A stretch of 10,971 bases of DNA from an uncultured Klebsiella sp. (GCA_902490055.1 CABUCP010000058.1:1-10971), one strand, 5' to 3'; positions 1 to 8,418 are shown, counted from the stretch's first letter. The notes: generated from the sequence alone by a model not told the origin. Translations and numbers: made by a program.

Positions 1-97
1 ATTTCACTTGCGACTTTAGCTGCATTTTGTAATGTGAGAGACATCCCAGTTGGAAACTGGCCTGGCACTAACAGCACACACCTCGCAGGAATACGTT
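1..97 (+). promoter_or_regulatory. asd 5' leader and presumed promoter region
   Basis: This stretch precedes asd. I see no convincing -35/-10 pair: TTGCGA at 8-13 and TGTAAT at 28-33 are only 14 bases apart, so the promoter may start left of the window. A perfect 6-bp inverted repeat, CCAGTT (46-51) and AACTGG (55-60) around a GGA loop, would form a small hairpin in the mRNA. The ribosome binding site AGGA (87-90) lies 7 bases before the ATG at 98. In E. coli, asd is known to respond to lysine and to be repressed by the small RNA SgrS. I did not find an unambiguous SgrS pairing here. Confidence 0.45.
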
Positions 98-1204
98 ATG
101 AAAAATGTTGGTTTTATCGGTTGGCGTGGAATGGTCGGCTCTGTTCTCATGCAACGCATGGTTGAAGAGCGTGATTTCGACGCCATTCGCCCTATTTTCT
201 TCTCCACCTCCCAGTTGGGACAGGCTGCGCCGTCATTCGGCGGCAGTACCGGTGGCGCGCTTCAGGATGCATTCGATCTGGAAGCGCTGAAGGCGCTGGA
301 CATTATTGTCACGTGCCAGGGCGGCGATTACACCAACGAGATTTACCCGAAGCTGCGCGCAAGCGGCTGGCAGGGGTACTGGATTGACGCGGCTTCCTCG
401 CTGCGCATGAAAGACGACGCGATCATTATTCTCGACCCGGTTAACCAGGATGTCATTACCGAGGGCCTGAATAACGGCATCAAAACCTTTGTCGGCGGCA
501 ACTGTACGGTAAGCCTGATGCTGATGTCCCTCGGCGGCCTGTTCGCTCAGGACCTGGTGGAGTGGGTGAGCGTGGCAACATACCAGGCGGCTTCCGGCGG
601 CGGCGCGCGCCATATGCGTGAACTGCTGAGCCAGATGGGCCAACTGCATGGCCACGTGGCGAGCGAGCTGGCGAACCCGGCTTCCGCCATTCTGGATATC
701 GAACGTAAGGTGACCTCGCTGACGCGTAGCGGCGACCTGCCGGTCGATAATTTTGGCGTTCCGCTGGCGGGTAGCCTGATCCCATGGATCGACAAACAGC
801 TGGATAACGGTCAGAGCCGTGAAGAGTGGAAAGGCCAGGCGGAGACGAACAAAATTCTCGCCACCGCGTCGCCGATTCCGGTCGATGGTCTGTGCGTACG
901 CGTCGGCGCGCTGCGCTGCCACAGCCAGGCCTTTACCATCAAGCTGAAGAAAGATGTTTCTATTCCGACCGTTGAGGAACTGCTGGCGGCGCACAATCCG
1001 TGGGCCAAAGTGGTACCGAACGATCGCGATATCACCATGCGCGAGCTGACCCCAGCCGCGGTGACCGGCACCCTGACGACCCCGGTAGGGCGCCTGCGTA
1101 AACTGAACATGGGCCCGGAGTACCTGTCGGCCTTTACCGTTGGCGACCAGCTGTTATGGGGCGCCGCCGAACCGCTGCGCCGCATGCTACGGCAGCTGGC
1201 GTAA
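98..1204 (+). CDS. asd: Aspartate-semialdehyde dehydrogenase
   Basis: Cytoplasmic NADP-dependent enzyme that reduces beta-aspartyl phosphate to aspartate semialdehyde, the branch point to lysine/diaminopimelate, threonine and methionine. The product is 368 residues; E. coli Asd is 367. The N-terminal nucleotide-binding loop GWRGMVGS is at residues 8-15. The catalytic Cys is Cys136 in GGNCTVS, and the substrate-binding Arg268 and general-base His275 are in [11 protein letters not shown]. The start at 98 fits best: AGGA sits 7 bases upstream and the protein begins [11 protein letters not shown] as in the family. A TTG at 50 would add 16 residues not found in relatives. The gene ends at its own terminator and is functionally unrelated to the glg genes, although asd-glg adjacency is the usual enterobacterial arrangement. 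Nothing is missing or broken. Confidence 0.98.
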   Translation: MKNVGFIGWRGMVGSVLMQRMVEERDFDAIRPIFFSTSQLGQAAPSFGGSTGGALQDAFDLEALKALDIIVTCQGGDYTNEIYPKLRASGWQGYWIDAASSLRMKDDAIIILDPVNQDVITEGLNNGIKTFVGGNCTVSLMLMSLGGLFAQDLVEWVSVATYQAASGGGARHMRELLSQMGQLHGHVASELANPASAILDIERKVTSLTRSGDLPVDNFGVPLAGSLIPWIDKQLDNGQSREEWKGQAETNKILATASPIPVDGLCVRVGALRCHSQAFTIKLKKDVSIPTVEELLAAHNPWAKVVPNDRDITMRELTPAAVTGTLTTPVGRLRKLNMGPEYLSAFTVGDQLLWGAAEPLRRMLRQLA

Positions 1205-1220
1205 CGACAGGACGAACGAT

Positions 1221-1249
1221 AAGGGGTGTGGATACACCCCTTTTTTTTT
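1221..1249 (+). terminator. Intrinsic terminator of asd
   Basis: GGGGTGT (1223-1229) pairs with ACACCCC (1234-1240) around the loop GGAT (1230-1233). Nine T follow (1241-1249), and the two A before the stem can pair with the first T. It begins 17 bases after the asd stop. The complementary strand has no useful T-run after the stem, so it should act only on rightward transcripts. It should largely separate asd from the glycogen operon, which implies a glgB promoter downstream or some read-through. Confidence 0.93.
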
Positions 1250-1443
1250 GCGTAATACAAGGAGTAAACGCGGATGTTGGATTTTTCCCCACGGAGGTAA
1301 CAGAGCCTTGGCTATGCTTTAAGTAAGGAGTTTCTTACCTGAAGGTGGGACGGAGCAGGAGGATGCACGTTGGTGCTGCGCCGTTCAGGTCAAAAAAAGT
1401 CGCCGGTTACAGGAAAGGGCGACACCTACAACAGGATGAAAGC
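1250..1443 (+). promoter_or_regulatory. Leader of the glgBXCAP operon
   Basis: 194 bases between the asd terminator and glgB. I see no strong sigma-70 promoter; TATGCT at 1313-1318 is a fair -10 but lacks a good -35. The stretch holds eleven GGA trinucleotides, at 1261, 1272, 1279, 1293, 1327, 1348, 1352, 1358, 1361, 1412 and 1434; about three are expected by chance. Several are in the A-N-GGA context preferred by CsrA. A hairpin with stem GTCGCC (1399-1404) and GGCGAC (1418-1423) shows one GGA in its 13-base loop. The last GGA is the glgB ribosome binding site (AGGA 1433-1436, 7 bases from ATG). E. coli CsrA is known to repress glycogen genes; direct binding here is inference. Confidence 0.5.
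1392..1423 (-). terminator. Possible minus-strand terminator hairpin in glgB leader
   Basis: Read on the minus strand, GTCGCC (1423-1418), a 13-base loop and GGCGAC (1404-1399) are followed immediately by seven T (1398-1392). The stem is only 6 bp and the loop is large, so termination would be weak. It could stop antisense transcription leaving glgB. On the plus strand the same repeat is a leader hairpin 20 bases upstream of the glgB start. There is no known minus-strand gene to terminate here, so the structure may serve only the mRNA. Confidence 0.25.
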
Positions 1444-3627
1444 ATGTCTAATCGTATCGATAGAGACGTGATTAATGCGCTTATCGCAGGTCATTTCGCG
1501 GATCCCTTTTCCGTGCTTGGCATGCACCGCACCGAGGCGGGGCTGGAAGTTCGCGCATTATTACCCGACGCCACCGAAGTGTGGGTCATTGAACCGAAAA
1601 CCGGGCGCAAAGTCGGCAAACTCGAATGTCTCGACTCGCGCGGATTCTTTAGCGGCGTACTGCCGCGGCGTAAAAACGCTTTTCGCTATCAGCTGGCCGT
1701 CACCTGGCACGGACAGCAAAACCTGATTGACGACCCTTACCGTTTCGGCCCGCTGCTGCAGGATGTCGATGCCTGGCTGCTGTCGGAAGGCACGCACTTG
1801 CGCCCCTACGAAACGCTGGGCGCGCATGCCGACACCATGGATGGCGTCACTGGTACGCGCTTCTCGGTATGGGCGCCTAACGCCCGCCGGGTTTCCGTCG
1901 TCGGGCAGTTTAACTTCTGGGATGGCCGCCGCCATCCGATGCGCCTGCGTAAAGAGTCCGGGATCTGGGAACTCTTTGTCCCCGGCGCGCTTAATGGTCA
2001 GCTGTATAAATTCGAGCTGATCGACGCCCACGGTCATTTGCGGGTAAAAGCCGACCCTTATGCCTTTGAAGCGCAGATGCGCCCGGACAGCGCCTCGCTT
2101 ATCTGCGATCTGCCGCCAAAAGTTGAACAGCCGGCGGCGCGCAAGGCGGCGAACCAGTTTGATGCCCCTATCTCTATCTACGAAGTGCATCTTGGATCCT
2201 GGCGTCGCCATACCGACAATAATTTCTGGCTCAGCTATCGCGAGCTGGCTGACCAACTGGTGCCGTACGCAAAATGGATGGGCTTCACCCATCTTGAGCT
2301 GCTGCCGGTGAATGAACACCCGTTTGACGGCAGCTGGGGCTATCAGCCGACCGGGCTCTATGCGCCGACTCGCCGCTTCGGCACCCGCGATGATTTCCGC
2401 TATTTTATTGACGCCGCCCATGCGGCAGGCCTCAACGTGATCCTCGACTGGGTGCCCGGCCATTTCCCGGCGGATGATTTCGCGCTGGCCTCGTTTGATG
2501 GTACCTCATTGTACGAACACAGCGATCCGCGTGAAGGCTATCATCAGGACTGGAATACGCTTATCTATAACTACGGTCGCCGCGAAGTCAGCAACTTCCT
2601 GGTGGGCAATGCGCTGTACTGGATCGAGCGTTTCGGCATTGATGCCCTGCGCGTCGATGCGGTGGCGTCGATGATCTACCGCGACTACAGCCGCAAAGCG
2701 GGTGAATGGATCCCCAATGAGTACGGCGGCCGGGAAAATCTCGAAGCGATTGAGTTCCTGCGCAACACCAACCGTATTCTCGGCGAGCAGACGCCGGGCG
2801 CGGTGACCATGGCGGAGGAATCTACCGATTTCGCCGGCGTCACGCGTCCGCCTGCTGACGGCGGTCTCGGCTTCTGGTTCAAATGGAACCTCGGCTGGAT
2901 GCACGACACGCTGGATTACATGAAGCTCGACCCGGTGCATCGCCAGTTCCATCACGACAAAATGACCTTCGGCATGCTCTACAACTACACCGAGAACTTC
3001 GTCCTGCCGCTGTCCCATGATGAAGTGGTACATGGCAAAAAATCGATTCTCGACCGCATGCCGGGCGATGCGTGGCAGCGCTTCGCCAACCTGCGCGCCT
3101 ATTACGGCTGGCTGTTCGCCTTCCCGGGCAAAAAGCTGCTGTTTATGGGCAATGAATTCGCCCAGGGCCGCGAATGGAACCACGACGCCAGCCTCGACTG
3201 GCATTTGCTGGAAGGCGGCGACAACTGGCACCACGGCGTCCAGCGCCTGGTGCGTGACCTGAACCACACCTACCGTCACCATAAAGCGCTGCACGAGCTT
3301 GATTTTGATCCTTATGGCTTCGAATGGCTGGTGGTTGACGATCATGAGCGTTCGGTATTCATCTTCGTGCGTCGTGATAAAGCCGGTAATGAAATCATTG
3401 TCGCCAGTAACTTCACTCCGGTGCCGCGCCACGGTTACCGTTTCGGCATTAACCAGCCGGGACGCTGGCGCGAAGCGCTGAATACCGACTCGATGCATTA
3501 TCACGGCAGCAATGCCGGGAACGGCGGGGCGGTGGAGAGCGAACCTGTCGCCAGCCATGGCCGCGAGCACTCACTGTCGATAACGCTGCCGCCGTTGGCA
3601 ACCATCTGGCTGGTACGGGAGGCCTGA
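1444..3627 (+). CDS. glgB: 1,4-alpha-glucan branching enzyme
   Basis: GH13 enzyme that cuts alpha-1,4-glucan and re-attaches the segment by an alpha-1,6 bond, creating glycogen branches. The product is 727 residues; E. coli has 728. Order: an N-terminal beta module (about 1-110), a CBM48 module (about 117-220, with [20 protein letters not shown]), the catalytic barrel (about 227-620) and a C-terminal beta domain. Catalytic residues are Asp405 ([11 protein letters not shown]), Glu458 (MAEES) and Asp526 (SHDEVVH). The ATG at 1444 is chosen because [18 protein letters not shown] matches E. coli MSDRIDRDV and AGGA is 7 bases upstream. The frame stays open upstream to GTG 1345 and ATG 1363, but that 33-residue basic extension is not typical. 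The stop overlaps the glgX start by one base. First gene of the glycogen operon. Confidence 0.98.
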   Translation: MSNRIDRDVINALIAGHFADPFSVLGMHRTEAGLEVRALLPDATEVWVIEPKTGRKVGKLECLDSRGFFSGVLPRRKNAFRYQLAVTWHGQQNLIDDPYRFGPLLQDVDAWLLSEGTHLRPYETLGAHADTMDGVTGTRFSVWAPNARRVSVVGQFNFWDGRRHPMRLRKESGIWELFVPGALNGQLYKFELIDAHGHLRVKADPYAFEAQMRPDSASLICDLPPKVEQPAARKAANQFDAPISIYEVHLGSWRRHTDNNFWLSYRELADQLVPYAKWMGFTHLELLPVNEHPFDGSWGYQPTGLYAPTRRFGTRDDFRYFIDAAHAAGLNVILDWVPGHFPADDFALASFDGTSLYEHSDPREGYHQDWNTLIYNYGRREVSNFLVGNALYWIERFGIDALRVDAVASMIYRDYSRKAGEWIPNEYGGRENLEAIEFLRNTNRILGEQTPGAVTMAEESTDFAGVTRPPADGGLGFWFKWNLGWMHDTLDYMKLDPVHRQFHHDKMTFGMLYNYTENFVLPLSHDEVVHGKKSILDRMPGDAWQRFANLRAYYGWLFAFPGKKLLFMGNEFAQGREWNHDASLDWHLLEGGDNWHHGVQRLVRDLNHTYRHHKALHELDFDPYGFEWLVVDDHERSVFIFVRRDKAGNEIIVASNFTPVPRHGYRFGINQPGRWREALNTDSMHYHGSNAGNGGAVESEPVASHGREHSLSITLPPLATIWLVREA

Positions 3628-5603
3628 TGACGACGCTCGCCGCAGGAAAAGCCGCGCCGCTGGGCGCCAGCTATGACGGCAAAGGGGTGAACTTTACCCT
3701 CTTTTCCGCCCACGCCGAGCGGGTGGAGCTCTGCGTGTTCGACGATCGGGGTAATGAGCGGCGTTACGATCTGCCGGCGCGCAGCGGCGATATCTGGCAC
3801 GGCTGGTTGACCGATGCGCGGCCGGGGCTACGCTACGGCTATCGCGTGCACGGGCCATGGGATCCGGCGCAGGGACAGCGCTTCAATCCGGCCAAGCTGC
3901 TACTCGACCCCTGTGCGCATCAGGTAGTAGGCGAGCTGCTGGATGACGAGCGTCTACACGGCGGTATGCACGAGCCGGATGCTCGCGACAGCGCCGCGAT
4001 TGCGCCGAAGTCACAGGTGGTCGATCTGCATTACGACTGGCTCGGCGATAAACCGCCGCGCACGCCGTGGGGCGAAACGATCATTTATGAAGCGCACGTC
4101 AAAGGGCTTAGCTGGCTGCATCCGGAGCTGCCGGAGGCGATCCGCGGTACCTATAAGGCGCTGGGTCACCCGCTGATGATCGACTATTTTCGTCATCTGG
4201 GCATTACCGCGCTGGAGCTGATGCCGGTAGCGCAGTTCGCCAGCGAACCCCGCCTGCAGCGGATGGGCTTAAGCAACTACTGGGGCTACAACCCGCTGGC
4301 GCTGTTTGCGCTGGAGCCGCGTTATGCCAGCCAACCGCAGCGGGCGCTCGATGAGTTCCGCGATGCGGTGAAAGCGCTGCACGCAGCGGGCATCGAGGTG
4401 ATCCTCGATATCGTGCTGAACCATAGCGCGGAAATCGATCTTGCAGGGCCGACCATCTCCCTGCGCGGTATTGATAACCGCAGCTATTATTGGATCAGCG
4501 ACGACGGGGATTATCACAACTGGACCGGCTGCGGCAACACGCTCAATCTCAGCCATCCGGGAGTGGTGGAGTACGCGCTGCAGTGCCTGCGCTTTTGGGC
4601 CGAAGAGTGCCACGTTGACGGTTTCCGCTTCGATCTGGCGTCGGTGATGGGGCGCACGCCGGAATTTCGCCAGGACGCGCCGCTGTTTGAGGCCATTCGC
4701 CGCGACCCGACGCTGTCGGCCCTCAAGCTGATCGCCGAGCCCTGGGATATTGGCCCTGGCGGCTATCAGGTGGGAAACTTCCCGCCGCTATTTGCCGAAT
4801 GGAACGATCATTTTCGCGACACCGCGCGCCGTTTCTGGCTGCAACAAAACGTGTCGCTTGGAGATTTCGCCCAGCGCTTCGCCGCGTCCAGCGATCTGTT
4901 CGCCCGCGACGGCAAGCAGCCTGCGGCGACGGTTAATCTGGTGACAGCGCACGATGGTTTCACCCTGCGCGATTGCGTCTGTTTCAATCAGAAACACAAT
5001 GAGGCGAACGGCGAAGAGAATCGCGATGGGACTAACAATAACTACAGCAACAATCATGGTATAGAAGGATTAGAAGCCCATCTTGCGGTGATTGAGCGGC
5101 GACGTGATAGCGTGCATGCGCTATTGACCACGCTGCTGCTGTCGCAAGGTACGCCGATGCTGCTGGCTGGCGATGAACATGGCCATAGCCAGCACGGCAA
5201 CAATAACGCGTACTGTCAGGACAATGCGCTGACCTGGCTGGACTGGCAACGGGCAAATCGCGGGCTCACCGCTTTTACCGCCGCGCTTATCCATCTACGC
5301 CGGCGCATTCCAGCGTTAACCCGCAATCAGTGGTGGCAGGAACAGGACGGCAACGTTCTGTGGCTCAACCCGCAAGGGCAGCCGTTAAACGCCGACGAGT
5401 GGCAGCACGGCGCCGCGCGTATGCAAATCCTGTTATCCGATCGCTGGCTAATCACGCTGAACGCTACCGCTGAGGTGGCGGACATGGTTTTACCTGCGGG
5501 GGAATGGCGCGCCGTTCCTCCATTCGCCGGAGAGGATAATCCGGTCATCATGGCTGTCTGGCATGGGCCCGCGCACGGAGTGTGCGTATTTCAAAGGTCG
5601 TAG
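3627..5603 (+). CDS. glgX: Glycogen debranching enzyme (isoamylase type)
   Basis: GH13 enzyme that hydrolyses the alpha-1,6 links of short limit-dextrin branches left by glycogen phosphorylase, so it belongs to the breakdown side of the operon. The product is 658 residues; E. coli has 657. An N-terminal CBM48 module (about 8-115, with [20 protein letters not shown]) precedes the barrel. Catalytic residues are Asp336 ([13 protein letters not shown]), Glu371 (LIAEPWD) and Asp443 (TAHDGF). The family's Asn-rich loop is at about 470-480. The start overlaps the glgB stop (TGATG), with GGGAGG (3617-3622) inside the glgB 3' end as the ribosome binding site; this points to translational coupling. In E. 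coli the 3' part of glgX carries promoters for glgC. I could not identify one confidently here. Confidence 0.98.
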   Translation: MTTLAAGKAAPLGASYDGKGVNFTLFSAHAERVELCVFDDRGNERRYDLPARSGDIWHGWLTDARPGLRYGYRVHGPWDPAQGQRFNPAKLLLDPCAHQVVGELLDDERLHGGMHEPDARDSAAIAPKSQVVDLHYDWLGDKPPRTPWGETIIYEAHVKGLSWLHPELPEAIRGTYKALGHPLMIDYFRHLGITALELMPVAQFASEPRLQRMGLSNYWGYNPLALFALEPRYASQPQRALDEFRDAVKALHAAGIEVILDIVLNHSAEIDLAGPTISLRGIDNRSYYWISDDGDYHNWTGCGNTLNLSHPGVVEYALQCLRFWAEECHVDGFRFDLASVMGRTPEFRQDAPLFEAIRRDPTLSALKLIAEPWDIGPGGYQVGNFPPLFAEWNDHFRDTARRFWLQQNVSLGDFAQRFAASSDLFARDGKQPAATVNLVTAHDGFTLRDCVCFNQKHNEANGEENRDGTNNNYSNNHGIEGLEAHLAVIERRRDSVHALLTTLLLSQGTPMLLAGDEHGHSQHGNNNAYCQDNALTWLDWQRANRGLTAFTAALIHLRRRIPALTRNQWWQEQDGNVLWLNPQGQPLNADEWQHGAARMQILLSDRWLITLNATAEVADMVLPAGEWRAVPPFAGEDNPVIMAVWHGPAHGVCVFQRS

Positions 5604-5672
5604 TCCCTGGGGGTTTTCGGCGCGCGTTCGCAAACGCGGGTCGTAAAGCAGGGGAGTAAAAAGGAGTTAATC
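5604..5672 (+). promoter_or_regulatory. glgC leader with hairpin and GGA motifs
   Basis: 69 bases between glgX and glgC. CGCGTT (5623-5628) pairs perfectly with AACGCG (5633-5638) around a CGCA loop. Two GGA motifs follow: GGGGAG (5651-5656) and AAGGAG (5661-5666). The second is the glgC ribosome binding site, 6 bases from the ATG. No T-run follows the hairpin, so it is not an intrinsic terminator. In E. coli, CsrA represses glgC by binding this leader, including the ribosome binding site and, as I recall, a GGA-loop hairpin. The loop here has no GGA, so any CsrA control would need to use the two linear sites. Confidence 0.5.
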
Positions 5673-6968
5673 ATGGTTAGGCTAGAAAAGAACGATCCGT
5701 TGATGCTGGCGCGTCAACTTCCTCTCAAGTCCGTGGCGCTGATCCTCGCGGGCGGGCGCGGCACCCGGCTTAAAGATTTAACCATTAAGCGTGCGAAACC
5801 CGCCGTCCACTTCGGCGGTAAGTTCCGCATTATCGACTTCGCGTTATCTAACTGTCTTAACTCAGGTATTCGCCGCATTGGCGTCATTACCCAGTATCAG
5901 TCGCACACCCTGGTGCAGCATATTCAGCGCGGCTGGTCCTTCTTCAGCGAAGAGATGAATGAGTTTGTCGACCTGCTGCCGGCGCAACAGCGCGTACACG
6001 GTGAAAACTGGTATCGCGGCACGGCGGATGCGGTGACGCAGAACCTCGACATTATTCGCCGCTATAAGGCCGAATATGTGGTGATCCTCGCCGGCGACCA
6101 TATCTACAAGCAAGACTACTCGCGAATGCTGATCGACCATGTCGAAAAAGGGGCGCGCTGCACCGTCGCCTGCATGCCGGTGCCCATCGAAGAGGCATCC
6201 GCCTTCGGCGTGATGGCGGTTGATGAAAGCGAGAAGATTATCGAATTCGTCGAGAAACCGGCTAATCCGCCGGCGATGCCGAATGACGCCACCCGCTCGC
6301 TGGCGAGTATGGGTATCTATGTCTTTGACGCTGATTACCTTTATGAACTGCTGGCCGCGGACGATCTCAATGAAAACTCCAGCCACGATTTCGGCAAAGA
6401 TATCATCCCGAAAATTACCGAAGCTGGCATGGCTTATGCACATCCATTCCCGCTCTCCTGCGTGCAATCCGACCCGGAAGCCGAACCGTACTGGCGCGAT
6501 GTCGGTACGCTGGAAGCCTACTGGAAGGCTAACCTTGACCTCGCGTCGGTGACGCCGGAGCTGGATATGTATGACCAGCACTGGCCTATCCGTACCCATA
6601 TGGAATCGCTGCCGCCGGCGAAATTCGTCCAGGATCGCTCCGGTAGCCACGGTATGACGCTGAACTCGCTGGTCTCCGGCGGCTGTATTATCTCCGGCTC
6701 GGTGGTGGTGCAGTCGGTGCTGTTCCCGCGAGTGCGGGTGAATTCATTTTGTAACATTGATTCGGCAGTCTTATTGCCAGATGTTTGGGTCGGGCGCTCG
6801 TGCCGCCTGCGCCGCTGCGTGATTGACCGCGCCTGCGTCATCCCGGAAGGCATGGTGATTGGTGAAAATGCGGAAGAAGATGCAAGCCGCTTCTACCGTT
6901 CAGAGGAAGGTATCGTGCTGGTCACGCGCGACATGCTGCGGAAACTGGGGCACAAACAGGAGCGATAA
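5673..6968 (+). CDS. glgC: Glucose-1-phosphate adenylyltransferase (ADP-glucose pyrophosphorylase)
   Basis: Makes ADP-glucose and pyrophosphate from ATP and glucose-1-phosphate, the committed and regulated step of glycogen synthesis. At 431 residues it equals E. coli GlgC. The N-terminal nucleotidyltransferase domain carries [14 protein letters not shown] (23-36), catalytic Asp142 (LAGDHIYK) and glucose-1-phosphate-binding Lys195 (EFVEKP). The C-terminal left-handed beta-helix includes hexapeptide-like repeats (about 310-400). Residues of the fructose-1,6-bisphosphate/AMP site known in E. coli are kept: Lys39, Arg40, His46, Arg52, Arg386, Arg419 and Arg423. Residue 38, next to Lys39, is Ile where E. 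coli has Asn. The start has AAGGAG 6 bases upstream. Codons 3 and 4 are the rare AGG and CTA. The stop overlaps glgA by one base (TAATG). Confidence 0.98.
   Translation: MVRLEKNDPLMLARQLPLKSVALILAGGRGTRLKDLTIKRAKPAVHFGGKFRIIDFALSNCLNSGIRRIGVITQYQSHTLVQHIQRGWSFFSEEMNEFVDLLPAQQRVHGENWYRGTADAVTQNLDIIRRYKAEYVVILAGDHIYKQDYSRMLIDHVEKGARCTVACMPVPIEEASAFGVMAVDESEKIIEFVEKPANPPAMPNDATRSLASMGIYVFDADYLYELLAADDLNENSSHDFGKDIIPKITEAGMAYAHPFPLSCVQSDPEAEPYWRDVGTLEAYWKANLDLASVTPELDMYDQHWPIRTHMESLPPAKFVQDRSGSHGMTLNSLVSGGCIISGSVVVQSVLFPRVRVNSFCNIDSAVLLPDVWVGRSCRLRRCVIDRACVIPEGMVIGENAEEDASRFYRSEEGIVLVTRDMLRKLGHKQER
6741..6795 (+). promoter_or_regulatory. Candidate internal promoter patch in glgC
   Basis: Within glgC codons 357-374 the usual G/C third positions give way to AAT TCA TTT TGT, then TTA TTG CCA GAT GTT. 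The patch contains TTGTAA (6749-6754) and, 17 bases on, TATTGC (6772-6777). Each is a partial match to the sigma-70 hexamers. E. coli is reported to have a suboperonic promoter inside glgC that drives glgA and glgP, which makes this a reasonable candidate site. The hexamers alone are weak, so the call rests mainly on the local composition shift. Confidence 0.22.
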
Positions 6969-8401
6969 TGCAGGTTTTACACGTATGTTCAGAGATGTTC
7001 CCGTTGTTAAAAACCGGCGGCCTGGCTGATGTCATCGGCGCGCTGCCGGCGGCGCAGATCGCAGATGGCGTTGATACCCGCGTGCTGCTGCCGGGGTATC
7101 CGGATATCCGCCGCGGCATTCCCGACGCGCAGGTGGTGACTCGCCGCGATACCTTTGCCGGGCGCATCACTCTGCTATTCGGCCATTTTAACGGCGTGGG
7201 CATCTATCTGATTGATGCCCCACATCTCTACGATCGCCCTGGGAGCCCGTACCACGACGCCAATATGAACGCTTACACCGACAACGTGCTGCGTTTTGCG
7301 CTACTTGGCTGGGTTGGCAGTGAGATGGCCTGCGGGCTGGATCCTTTCTGGCGCCCGGAAGTCGTGCATGCCCATGACTGGCACGCGGGCCTGACGCCGG
7401 CCTATCTGGCGGCGCGCGGCCGCCCGGCGAAATCGGTGTTTACGGTACATAACCTTGCTTACCAGGGCATGTTCTACTCCTGGCATATGAATGAGATAGA
7501 GCTGCCGTGGTCGTTTTATAACATGCACGGCCTCGAGTTTAACGGCCAGATCTCTTTCCTTAAGGCCGGGTTGTACTATGCCGACCATATTACGGCGGTG
7601 AGCCCAACCTACGCGCGGGAAATTACCGAGCCGCAGTATGCCTACGGCATGGAAGGGCTACTGCGCCAGCGGCAGCATGAAGGCCGCCTGTCCGGCATTC
7701 TTAACGGCGTTGATGACGGTATCTGGAACCCGCACAGCGATTTGCTGCTGGCGTCGCGCTATGACCGCGACTGCCTGGAAGAGAAGGCCGAGAATAAGCG
7801 ACAGCTGCAGATCGCCATGGGGTTGAAGGTGGATGATAAAGCGCCGCTGTTCGCCGTGGTCAGCCGCCTGACCAGCCAAAAAGGGTTGGATCTGGTGCTG
7901 GAAGCGCTGCCGGGCCTGCTGGAGCAGGGCGGGCAGCTGGCGCTGTTAGGCGCCGGCGATCCGGTGCTGCAGGAAGGCTTCCTCGCCGCCGCCGCCGAAC
8001 ATCCGGGGCAGGTTGGCGTACAGATAGGCTATCACGAGGCATTTTCCCACCGCATCATGGGCGGCGCCGACGTGATTCTGGTTCCCAGCCGCTTTGAGCC
8101 GTGCGGCCTGACTCAGCTGTATGGCCTGAAATACGGCACCCTGCCGCTGGTGCGTCGTACCGGCGGTCTTGCGGATACCGTTGCCGACTGTTCGCTGGAG
8201 AACCTCGCCGATGGCGTCGCCAGCGGCTTCGTCTTCGAAGACAGCAATGCGGTGTCATTGCTGCGGGCCATCCGGCGCAGCTTTGTGTTGTGGTCGCGGC
8301 CGTCGCTGTGGCGCTACGTCCAGCGCCAGGCGATGAATATGGACTTTAGCTGGCAGGTGGCGGCGAAATCCTATCGCGAACTCTATCAACGCTTGATGTA
8401 A
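6968..8401 (+). CDS. glgA: Glycogen synthase (ADP-glucose)
   Basis: GT5 retaining glucosyltransferase that adds glucose from ADP-glucose to the non-reducing ends of alpha-1,4-glucan. At 477 residues it equals E. coli GlgA. It has the two-Rossmann GT-B fold. The N-terminal half has Lys15 in the KTGGL motif (15-19), Asp137 (HAHDWHAG) and His161 (TVHNLAYQG). The C-terminal half has Arg300 and Lys305 (SRLTSQKG) and Glu377 in [13 protein letters not shown]. The start overlaps the glgC stop, and AGGAG (6958-6962), inside the glgC 3' end, is 5 bases upstream. This coupling would keep synthase output tied to GlgC, its substrate supplier. glgP follows after 17 bases. Confidence 0.98.
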   Translation: MQVLHVCSEMFPLLKTGGLADVIGALPAAQIADGVDTRVLLPGYPDIRRGIPDAQVVTRRDTFAGRITLLFGHFNGVGIYLIDAPHLYDRPGSPYHDANMNAYTDNVLRFALLGWVGSEMACGLDPFWRPEVVHAHDWHAGLTPAYLAARGRPAKSVFTVHNLAYQGMFYSWHMNEIELPWSFYNMHGLEFNGQISFLKAGLYYADHITAVSPTYAREITEPQYAYGMEGLLRQRQHEGRLSGILNGVDDGIWNPHSDLLLASRYDRDCLEEKAENKRQLQIAMGLKVDDKAPLFAVVSRLTSQKGLDLVLEALPGLLEQGGQLALLGAGDPVLQEGFLAAAAEHPGQVGVQIGYHEAFSHRIMGGADVILVPSRFEPCGLTQLYGLKYGTLPLVRRTGGLADTVADCSLENLADGVASGFVFEDSNAVSLLRAIRRSFVLWSRPSLWRYVQRQAMNMDFSWQVAAKSYRELYQRLM

Positions 8402-8418
8402 CCACAGGAACTATGGCT

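Noticed and set aside
50..97. TTG start giving Asd 16 extra residues
   Set aside because: The conserved [11 protein letters not shown] start at 98 has a well-placed AGGA, and the TTG lies within the leader hairpin region.
233..994. Minus-strand open frame of 253 codons opposite asd
   Set aside because: It lies wholly inside a certain gene, is Arg/Gln/Ala-rich with no recognisable fold or motif, and is the usual by-product of G/C-ending codons on the sense strand.
1323..1338. GTAAG/CTTAC inverted repeat in the glgB leader as an operator
   Set aside because: The arms are only 5 bp with a 6-base gap, which is too weak to claim a protein site without conservation data. I also saw no clear PhoP or CRP box.
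1561..3570. Minus-strand open frames of 300 and 354 codons opposite glgB (1561-2463, 2506-3570)
   Set aside because: These are mirror frames of glgB caused by biased third positions. They have no family resemblance, and glgB itself is intact with all catalytic residues.
5027..5060. A/T-rich stretch in glgX that looks like a local composition break
   Set aside because: It encodes the conserved Asn-rich loop (NNNYSNNHG); Asn codons explain the A-richness.
5862..6650. Minus-strand open frame of 262 codons opposite glgC
   Set aside because: Same explanation; the sense protein matches GlgC from end to end.
8413..8418. Upstream ATG for glgP (adds Met-Ala)
   Set aside because: AGGA is only 3 bases from it but 9 bases from ATG 8419, and the homologous protein starts MNAPF.
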